A DNA stretch of 64,000 nt from Hyphomonadaceae bacterium UBA7672 (GTDB lineage Bacteria > Pseudomonadota > Alphaproteobacteria > Caulobacterales > Hyphomonadaceae). Positions 8,773 to 14,950 of the stretch are shown piece after piece. Every line of letters begins with the position of its first letter. Positions within the stretch are counted from its first letter, which is position 1. The notes below the pieces were generated by a model. The model was not told where the DNA came from. It did not search any database and saw only the letters and a program-made list of their open reading frames with translations. Both the position numbers and the translations under genes were made by a program. The stretch is from the NCBI GenBank assembly GCA_002483135.1, contig DLHI01000007.1:372001-436000 (forward strand). The letters are read 5' to 3'.

Positions 8773-9687
8773 TTACTGATACAGGGAGCCGGTATTGACG
8801 ACAGGCTGGGCCTCGCGGTCGGCGCACAACACGACGAGGAGGTTCGACACCATCGCCGCCTTGCGCTCGTCGTCGAGGTGGACGATCTCGCGCTCCGACA
8901 GCTGCTGAAGCGCCGTTTCCACCATCGAGACAGCGCCCAGCACGATCTTCGCCCGGGCATCCAGCACCGCTTCGGCCTGCTGCCTGCGCAGCATGGACGA
9001 GGCAATCTCCGGCGCATAGGCTAGGTGCGAAATGCGCGCTTCATCGATGGTCACGCCCGCAACATCGACCCGCTCGTTCAGCTTGGCGCGCAGCATCTCG
9101 CCAACCTTGTCGGCATCCGCGCGCAGGGTCGGCTCGTCATGGCTTTCAGCATGATCGTAGGCATAGTGCGAGGTGATCTCGCGCAGCGCCGTCTCGATCT
9201 GGATGTTGACGAAGGTGTCGTAGTCGTCGACGTCGAACAGCGCCTGCGCTGTATCCACCACGCGCCAGACGACCACCGCCGCGATCTCGATCGGGTTGCC
9301 CTTCTTGTCGTTCACCTTGAGCGTGTCGGAGGTGACGTTGCGCACGCGCAGGGAAATCTTCTTGCGCGAGTACCAGGGAATGACCCAGCGCAGGCCCGGC
9401 CGTTTGTCCGTGCCCTTGTAGTTGCCGAACAGCGTGATCGCCGCGCTTTCGTTCTGCTGCAGCGAATAAAGACCCGACAGGATCAGGATCGAGGCGAGGA
9501 TCACCACCGCCGCGCCGATGATGTAGGCGGCGACCAGCATGCCATCGCCGCCGGCCTCACCTGTCATGATGCCCTGGAAGGCCATCCATGCGGCGAGAAA
9601 GAAGCCCGCGATGGCCAGGATCAGCAGGAAGCCGCCCGCCATCGTCGCGGTCGACTTTTCTTGTGTCTTCTTGTGGCTGGTAGCCAT
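8773..9687 (-). CDS. SPFH/Band 7 domain membrane protein
   Basis: This 304-residue protein has two N-terminal hydrophobic segments (about 14-38 and 48-72), followed by an SPFH (stomatin/prohibitin/flotillin/HflK) domain. The domain begins near QQNESAAITLFGNYKGTDKRPGLRWVIPW, includes ISLRVRNVTSDTLKVNDK and the conserved ALREITSHYAYD, and ends with the coiled-coil-prone segment around RRQQAEAVLDARAKIVLGA. Such proteins form membrane microdomain scaffolds or protease-modulating rings. The ATG is set by a perfect GGAGG six to ten bases upstream; the frame stays open further upstream but has no supporting signal. It heads a coupled cassette with an RHH regulator and a membrane peptide. Confidence 0.88.
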   Translation of the reverse strand: MATSHKKTQEKSTATMAGGFLLILAIAGFFLAAWMAFQGIMTGEAGGDGMLVAAYIIGAAVVILASILILSGLYSLQQNESAAITLFGNYKGTDKRPGLRWVIPWYSRKKISLRVRNVTSDTLKVNDKKGNPIEIAAVVVWRVVDTAQALFDVDDYDTFVNIQIETALREITSHYAYDHAESHDEPTLRADADKVGEMLRAKLNERVDVAGVTIDEARISHLAYAPEIASSMLRRQQAEAVLDARAKIVLGAVSMVETALQQLSEREIVHLDDERKAAMVSNLLVVLCADREAQPVVNTGSLYQ

Positions 9688-9704
9688 GGATGTCCCTCCA
9701 AAGG

Positions 9705-9732
9705 AATATCGAAGTGATATCACTTTGATATT
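9705..9732. promoter_or_regulatory. phased GATATC array, candidate RHH operator
   Basis: Three related hexamers, AATATC (9705-9710), GATATC (9716-9721) and GATATT (9727-9732), are spaced exactly 11 bp start to start. The middle one lies in the perfect 14-bp palindrome AAGTGATATCACTT (9712-9725). The array is just upstream of the SPFH ribosome binding site and between divergent genes. Reading toward the SPFH gene, a perfect TTGACA lies further upstream at 9747-9752. One-turn spacing is typical of arrays bound cooperatively by ribbon-helix-helix dimers, and such a protein is encoded in the cassette. The binding itself is inferred. Confidence 0.6.
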
Positions 9733-9786
9733 GACGCCGGCGCTTGTCAAGGACATGTTTGGCTGGAAATCGAAGGAGAGCCCCCG

Positions 9787-9888
9787 ATGATCATGATGCG
9801 CCGCAGCCCCTGGGTGATTGTAGCGATAAGTATCGCCCTCTGTTTCGGAGTCGGCCTTTTGATCGGCCGGCATTTCCTCGCCGCCTGA
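9787..9888 (+). CDS. 33-residue membrane peptide
   Basis: A very short reading frame encodes 33 residues: a basic start (MIMMRRSP), one hydrophobic helix of about 19 residues, then GRHFLAA. AAGGAG is placed eight bases before the ATG, a better than average signal in this window. It is divergent from the SPFH cassette across the phased operator array and precedes the hydrolase gene by 37 bp. No homologue is recognised. The strong Shine-Dalgarno and clean transmembrane pattern argue that it is translated, but ribosome profiling would be needed to be certain. Confidence 0.5.
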   Translation: MIMMRRSPWVIVAISIALCFGVGLLIGRHFLAA

Positions 9889-9925
9889 TCCTTGCCGCCA
9901 GACTTTCGTCCCCGGGGGACCGCCC

Positions 9926-11266
9926 ATGACCATGCCGATGATCGTTATGCTTCTGGCCGCCGCCGCAGCGACCCTGCTGCTGCTGCTGATCGTGGTCGCA
10001 GTGGCCCAGAGCCTCAACAAGACAGGCACGCCGACTGCCGCAGAAGTCACCGCGAAGGCGGCCGCCGACGTGGCCGCAAAGGTTACCGCCCACATGTCTG
10101 CGCTCACCGGCGCAGCAACGACCTCGGCGACGGCGCACAAGCCCAATCGCACGCCAAAATCAGCCCGCACGATGATCGCCGCCGCGCCCGTCAGCCGTCA
10201 CGCGACCCACAAGCATGTCTCCAACAAGATGGCGTCGGCGAAGAGCGCCGCGACATCAGCCGAAGACAAGCAGAAGCAGACGAAGAACAGCTTCGCTGGC
10301 TTTGCCGCGATGGGCGGCGCCATCGCCCTGATTGGCGGGGCCATAAGTTTCGTCGCCGACATCGCCGATGACGGCAAGATCGCTCCCGAGATCAAGGAGG
10401 TACAGGTCGGCGCTCTGCACGGCACGATGGTGAACGCCCGCAACAGCGACCCCATTGTCCTGATTGTCCCCGGTTCTGGACCGACGGATCGCGATGGCAA
10501 CAATCCGATGGGCGTCAACGCCAGCCCTTACCGCATGCTCGCCGACGAACTGATCGAGGAGCGAATCGCCACGGTGCGTATCGACAAGCGCGGCATGTTC
10601 GCGAGCAGGGATGCCGGCGATCCCAACGCCGTCTCCCCCGACATCTATGCCGAGGACATCCACGCCTGGATCGACGCGATCAAGGCCGAGCGCGGGGAAG
10701 GATCCGGCTGTGTGTTCCTGATGGGTCATTCCGAAGGCGCGCTGATGGTCTCGCGCGCCGCCGCCGCGCGCGATGATGTCTGCGGCCTCATCCTCGTCGC
10801 CGGCATGGGCCGTCCGATGGGCCAGGTCATCCGTGAACAGCTTATCGCCAACCCGGCCAACGCCCCGATACTCGACGAGGCGTTCGCAGCGCTTGCCGAA
10901 CTCGAGGCCGGCCGCCATGTCGATGTCACGAACATGACGCCTGCGCTCGTCCCGCTGTTTGCCCCGGCGGCGCAGGACTACCTGATCTCCGTGATCAATC
11001 TCGATCCCGTCGAGGTCCTGCGCGCCGCGGACAAGGAAACGCTGATCGTGCAGGGCGACCGCGATCTGCAGGTGTCGGTTGCCGACGCACGCCTGCTCGA
11101 CAGCGTCCGCAACACCGAACTGCGCATCATCGACGGCATGAACCACGTGCTGAAGGCCGCGCCGGCGGACCGCGAAGGCAACTACGCCACCTACGCCGAC
11201 CCCACCCTGCCGCTGGCGAAGGATCTGGTGCGCCGTATCCGCCGCTTCGTGAAAGACAACGACTGA
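9926..11266 (+). CDS. membrane-anchored alpha/beta hydrolase
   Basis: This 446-residue protein has an N-terminal transmembrane helix (about 6-27), an unusual Ala/Thr/Lys/His-rich low-complexity linker (about 30-120), a second hydrophobic stretch (about 122-146), and then an alpha/beta-hydrolase domain. The oxyanion region is VPGSGPTDRDG, the nucleophile Ser269 lies in GHSEGA, the acid is likely in VQGDRDLQV, and the catalytic histidine in GMNHVLK. It resembles bacterial acyl-peptidase/esterase-like hydrolases; the substrate is unknown. GGGGGA lies before the start. Its stop overlaps the ATG of the next gene (TGATG), so the two are coupled. Confidence 0.82.
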   Translation: MTMPMIVMLLAAAAATLLLLLIVVAVAQSLNKTGTPTAAEVTAKAAADVAAKVTAHMSALTGAATTSATAHKPNRTPKSARTMIAAAPVSRHATHKHVSNKMASAKSAATSAEDKQKQTKNSFAGFAAMGGAIALIGGAISFVADIADDGKIAPEIKEVQVGALHGTMVNARNSDPIVLIVPGSGPTDRDGNNPMGVNASPYRMLADELIEERIATVRIDKRGMFASRDAGDPNAVSPDIYAEDIHAWIDAIKAERGEGSGCVFLMGHSEGALMVSRAAAARDDVCGLILVAGMGRPMGQVIREQLIANPANAPILDEAFAALAELEAGRHVDVTNMTPALVPLFAPAAQDYLISVINLDPVEVLRAADKETLIVQGDRDLQVSVADARLLDSVRNTELRIIDGMNHVLKAAPADREGNYATYADPTLPLAKDLVRRIRRFVKDND

Positions 11267-11712
11267 TGGCCCGATCAAGCTCGCGTACCGCGAAGACCTA
11301 TCCGTCCAGGATCGATATCTGGCTGTTCATCGTCTTCGCCGTCATCATCGGCGCCATGTTCATCGGCATGGGCATTTCGGTGGCCCAGGAAGGATGGCTC
11401 CGCTTCCTTCAGGGCGCCTTCGTCGTCTTCGGCGTGATCGGCTTTCTCGTCTGGATCGTGCTCGGCACGAACTACACGCTCGAAGGTCGCGAACTTATCG
11501 TTCGCTCCGGCCCGTTCACCTGGCGCATCGCCATCGACGACATCATCAGCGTGGAGAAGCCCAAAGGTTTCGTGCGCGCACGCTCGAGCCCCGCCCTGTC
11601 GATGGACCGGCTGGTCGTCACCTACGGCGCCAACAAGCGCCTCATGATCTCGCCCGCCGAGAAGGAGAAGTTCCTCGCGGATCTCAGGGCGCGGCAGAAG
11701 CAGGCTGGGTGA
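11266..11712 (+). CDS. two-helix membrane protein with bacterial PH-like domain
   Basis: This 148-residue protein has two transmembrane helices (about 17-38 and 48-69) followed by a bacterial PH-like (DUF304/YdbT-type) domain. The domain is recognisable from TNYTLEGRELIVRSGPFTWRI, the DDIISVEKP strand-turn, and the final RLMISPAEKEKFLADLR, a common ending of short bPH proteins. It is translated with the hydrolase upstream by stop-start overlap. A role at the cytoplasmic membrane is likely; the precise function of these domains is not established. Confidence 0.72.
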   Translation: MARSSSRTAKTYPSRIDIWLFIVFAVIIGAMFIGMGISVAQEGWLRFLQGAFVVFGVIGFLVWIVLGTNYTLEGRELIVRSGPFTWRIAIDDIISVEKPKGFVRARSSPALSMDRLVVTYGANKRLMISPAEKEKFLADLRARQKQAG

Positions 11713-11742
11713 TCGCAAGATCACCCTGGCGGTCAGGCGGGT

Positions 11743-13866
11743 TCAGTACTTCCGATACGTCCCCTGTATCAGCGAGTATCCCACACTGGGTTTGCCCCAG
11801 TCGCACACGCCGCCCGGGAAGATCTTTTTCATCCGCGTTTGTTGCGAAGACGAGAACTTCACCGCATAGGCGCTGAAATCGATCGGCATCAGCTGGCACT
11901 TCATGATGTCGTTCGAAACCGGCGCGCCCGCCTCGATACGCGGCTCGGAATGGACGGGATAGGTCTGGCCAAAGCCGGTCGAGTTGTCCCACCCCGCCTT
12001 CTCCATCTTCATCGTACCGTCGGCCAGCCAGTAGGCGTCTGCCGCCTTCGCCGGCTTGTGCTTCACCACCTTGTCGGTGTTCAGCGGCGCGGGATCAGCC
12101 GTGATCGCATCCAGCCACTGCGTCATCACCGTCAGCGCCTCGGCGCCGAGCGTGCCGCCGCTGCCCGCCGCTGGCCCAACCCAGATCACCTGGTTGTCCG
12201 AACGCCCTGTCGCCTTCTCCAGCCGCGCACGGATGGTGAGGTCGCGATGCCGATCATGGATGTCGCCGATCGAGTCAGTATAGCCGCGATAGTTCAGTAT
12301 CGGCACATTGCCGAGCCCGCCCGCAAACGTGTTGAAGATGCCCGACGCATAGATCGCCCGGATGGCCGTCTCATCTCCCATCGTACGCGCCTTCGAGAAG
12401 CCGCCGTCAATGTCGTTGCCGCCGATCTTCTCGTTCAGCTGCAGGAATTCTTCGACGCTGATCACCTTGTCGTTGAGCGCCTTCAGCCCATACTGCACGC
12501 CGACATTGTCGATCGGCCGGCGGGCAAATCCCGTCTTCGGATCGCGGCCATAGATGTTGACGCGCATCTCCTGCGTCGTGCAGCGCACGCCTTTCGGGTT
12601 GCGCTTCGGGTCGTACACCAGTGTCTTGTCCGCGATGCCGCAGCCGTCGGCAAAGCCCGCCTGGATAGTGCGCACGAACGAACGCTCCCATGCCGCGCAC
12701 GTGCCGGGCGTGTAGCCCTCCACCGCCGTCTTCTTCGCCTGGCTCCATTTCGAGCCTGCAGACGTCTTCCAGAAATTCTGTAGCAGGCCGCAGTCCGCCG
12801 TCTGCATCGACGAATCCGGGAAGCTGGCCGAAGGCTGCAACCCGTCGAGCAGGCCGGGATACATCTGCGTGATGCCCATCTGCTGGATCGCCCCACCCGA
12901 TCCGCCCGTGCCGACCGTCCATTTCGGCACGCCATAGTCCTCGATGAAATGCTCTTTGAGCATCATCAGGGTCTCGCCCTGCAGCACCGGGTTGCAGTGC
13001 AGCTGGTTCACCAGCTCCGTCGAATTCATGTAGGCAAAGCCGCGCGACAGGTAGAGATCGCTCAGCGCCGACTGCGCCGTGTTCGAGCCCTGGTTGTACT
13101 GCGTGCCGCAACCGCCGCCGAAGGTGACGCCAAGCCGGCCATTCCATCCATCGCTCGTTATGCCCGCGCTCGCCGGATCATCCAGCATCGCAATGCGATA
13201 GATGGAGCGATTGATCACACCGCTTTCAACGCGCACGATGTAAGGCACGCTGCGCCCGTCAATGGTTGTCGCCGTGGCGAGGTCAGATGGCCGCGCGCTC
13301 TTGTCGGCCAGCGCCTTGAACTGCGTCGCCGTCGGCCCCGTGCCCACGGCCGGGCCGGTCGACTTGTAGAACCACTCGAACTTCGTCGGCGCCGAGCAGT
13401 TATCGTCCAGCGGCTCGCCAAGACCGGACTCAACCGTGCGGCACTCGTACGGCGTCATGTGCGGACCCGAGAGGATCGGCCCCTCGATCGGATGATTCAC
13501 CAGCGCCTGGCTCACCGAATATCCCGTCGGCCCGCGCGCCTGCAGCCAGTTCGCCCCGACATCGAGATGGGTGACAACGCCACGCAGCGTATTGCTCGGC
13601 TGGTCGAACTTCAGCGGCGTCGCCAGCTGCCGTCCGTTCAACGACAGCTTCAGCTCGCTCGCCAGCGCGCCGTCGCTCGCGCGGACCTCGACCAACGCAT
13701 CGCCGCCCGAGACGAGATCATAGCGCGAGGACAGCACCCTGATCTCGATCTTGCCCTGCACAACCGGATTGCCCGACTGAGACAGCGCAGGCGCGGCGAT
13801 CAGCGAGACCACCGCCATCGCGCCCGCAGCACACCCGGCAAGCACACGTATCCCGATGTTGGACAT
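11743..13866 (-). CDS. exported DUF6351 family protein (tannase/esterase-like)
   Basis: This is a 707-residue secreted protein. The signal peptide ends near LIAAPALSQS. A beta-sandwich-like N-terminal region (IEIRVLSSRYDLVSGGDALVEV) precedes a hydrolase-like core: GVTFGGGCGTQYNQG, then GTGGSGGAIQQMG, which fits a nucleophile elbow with serine, then LDGLQPSASFPDS. Many cysteines suggest disulfides. The family is DUF6351, related to tannase/feruloyl esterase-like proteins; its substrate is unknown. The ATG has GGGAGGG seven bases upstream, and that ribosome binding site is inside a perfect 10-bp hairpin. The gene is convergent with the PH-domain gene. Confidence 0.8.
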   Translation of the reverse strand: MSNIGIRVLAGCAAGAMAVVSLIAAPALSQSGNPVVQGKIEIRVLSSRYDLVSGGDALVEVRASDGALASELKLSLNGRQLATPLKFDQPSNTLRGVVTHLDVGANWLQARGPTGYSVSQALVNHPIEGPILSGPHMTPYECRTVESGLGEPLDDNCSAPTKFEWFYKSTGPAVGTGPTATQFKALADKSARPSDLATATTIDGRSVPYIVRVESGVINRSIYRIAMLDDPASAGITSDGWNGRLGVTFGGGCGTQYNQGSNTAQSALSDLYLSRGFAYMNSTELVNQLHCNPVLQGETLMMLKEHFIEDYGVPKWTVGTGGSGGAIQQMGITQMYPGLLDGLQPSASFPDSSMQTADCGLLQNFWKTSAGSKWSQAKKTAVEGYTPGTCAAWERSFVRTIQAGFADGCGIADKTLVYDPKRNPKGVRCTTQEMRVNIYGRDPKTGFARRPIDNVGVQYGLKALNDKVISVEEFLQLNEKIGGNDIDGGFSKARTMGDETAIRAIYASGIFNTFAGGLGNVPILNYRGYTDSIGDIHDRHRDLTIRARLEKATGRSDNQVIWVGPAAGSGGTLGAEALTVMTQWLDAITADPAPLNTDKVVKHKPAKAADAYWLADGTMKMEKAGWDNSTGFGQTYPVHSEPRIEAGAPVSNDIMKCQLMPIDFSAYAVKFSSSQQTRMKKIFPGGVCDWGKPSVGYSLIQGTYRKY

Positions 13867-13872
13867 TGTCTT

Positions 13873-13904
13873 TCCCTCCCAAGGACCGTTTCTTTTGGGA
13901 GGGA
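13873..13904 (-). promoter_or_regulatory. hairpin sequestering the DUF6351 ribosome binding site
   Basis: The sequence TCCCTCCCAA (13873-13882) and its exact reverse complement (13895-13904) form a 10-bp stem with a 12-base loop. On the minus-strand mRNA the 3' arm contains the whole GGGAGGG Shine-Dalgarno sequence, seven bases before the ATG at 13866. No T-run follows, so it is not a terminator. A fold-controlled translation start is inferred. Confidence 0.55.
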
Positions 13905-13957
13905 GTTTAGCCGCGCCACGACCGTTGTCGCGCACAAATCGGTGAGGTCGGCCCGGT

Positions 13958-14110
13958 CTACTCCGCGAGCACGTTCGCAGGCGCGGAAATGGACGCCGTC
14001 TGCGCCGCTGCGTCAGGCACAGCGTCGCGGCCGGACATGTCCTGCATCACATACCACGCGCCCGCCATCGCCATGACGGCGAAGGTGAAGAGGATAGAGG
14101 CCTGGTGCAT
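13958..14110 (-). CDS. small single-pass membrane protein, unknown
   Basis: This 50-residue protein has one hydrophobic helix at about residues 5-22 (ASILFTFAVMAMAGAWYVM), followed by a polar Ala/Asp-rich tail. GGAGA sits six bases upstream of the ATG, which favours this start over one at 14245 that would add 45 mostly polar residues. It lies between DUF6351 and a DUF2059 lipoprotein gene on the same strand. The family is not recognised. Confidence 0.5.
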   Translation of the reverse strand: MHQASILFTFAVMAMAGAWYVMQDMSGRDAVPDAAAQTASISAPANVLAE

Positions 14111-14251
14111 GGCGGTCTCCGGATCCTGACCCTCGCGGGATGCGAAGGTTAGCGCCCGATAACCGTGCCAAAACCTGCTGAATCTTTCCTTGAGATGGGC
14201 GGTGAAATTGCCGGCTTCGCTGATGAAACAGGAAGCCGACCGCATTTCGTG

Positions 14252-14839
14252 TCAGATCGGTGGCTGGGGCGGCGGCACACCGGCATCCAGCATGGCCTTC
14301 ATCATCCGGTCCTGCATCTTGCGCATCATGTCCATCTGCAGACCCTGCATGCGCTCGAACACCTTGGGCATGTATTCGGCCATCACTTGCGGCTGTTTTG
14401 CCGTGATCGACTTGCCTTCCGGCGAGGCATAGAAGTCCTTCATCCGCGCGAGCTCCTCGCCGGTATAGGTGCGGGCCATGATGCCACCCATGTCCTTCAT
14501 CAGGTCGGGCATCATGGACTTCGTGTTCTCCATGCTTTCCGCAAAAATCTCCGCAAGGATCGGACGCATCTTGTCTATCATCGAAGCGCATTGCGCCTGG
14601 CTGTCCGCAGGCGCCCCTTCACAGGCGGCGCCCAGCATCGGCTGCATCGACGCCTCCATCGACGTCCGCATGGAGTCCATCATGCTGTCGACCATCTTGG
14701 GATCGGACATCAGGGTCGCGATATCGGATGCCATCTTCAGCTTGTCGGCCTCGGTCGTCGGCGCGGCTGTTCCGCCTGTTCCGCCGCAAGCGGACAATGC
14801 CAGCAGGGCAGCGCCAGCAAAAATGTGCTTCCGGATCAT
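14252..14839 (-). CDS. DUF2059-like lipoprotein
   Basis: This 195-residue protein begins with a lipoprotein signal (MIRKHIFAGAALLALSAC); the lipobox cysteine is residue 18. The body is helical and very Met-rich, with the segment ARTYTGEELARMKDFYASPEGKS, which matches the DUF2059 core (TxeEl..l..FY.spxGk.). The C terminus is Met-dense and ends in prolines. GGAGGA five bases before the second Met decides the start. The mature protein is periplasmic or membrane-anchored; DUF2059 function is not established. The gap to infB holds the infB terminator. Confidence 0.78.
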   Translation of the reverse strand: MIRKHIFAGAALLALSACGGTGGTAAPTTEADKLKMASDIATLMSDPKMVDSMMDSMRTSMEASMQPMLGAACEGAPADSQAQCASMIDKMRPILAEIFAESMENTKSMMPDLMKDMGGIMARTYTGEELARMKDFYASPEGKSITAKQPQVMAEYMPKVFERMQGLQMDMMRKMQDRMMKAMLDAGVPPPQPPI

Positions 14840-14885
14840 CACGTCCTCCCAGTGAACCACTTCCGGAAATCCTAGAAGACGTCAC

Positions 14886-14920
14886 CCCAAAAGCAAACAG
14901 CCGGGGTTTCCCCCGGCTGT
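14886..14920 (-). terminator. rho-independent terminator of the rimP-nusA-ylxR-infB operon
   Basis: A 10-bp GC-rich stem (ACAGCCGGGG at 14897-14906 pairing with 14911-14920, four-base loop) is followed on the minus strand by TTTGCTTTT. It lies 31 bp after the infB stop and separates the operon from the DUF2059 gene. Confidence 0.8.
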
Positions 14921-14950
14921 CGCAATTCCGTTTCACAAGGACGCGTCCGA

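Noticed and set aside
8773..10170. Long N-terminal extension of the SPFH frame through the operator and into the hydrolase gene
   Set aside because: The extension has no hydrophobic or conserved pattern and passes through the palindromic array; a perfect Shine-Dalgarno sits before the ATG at 9687.
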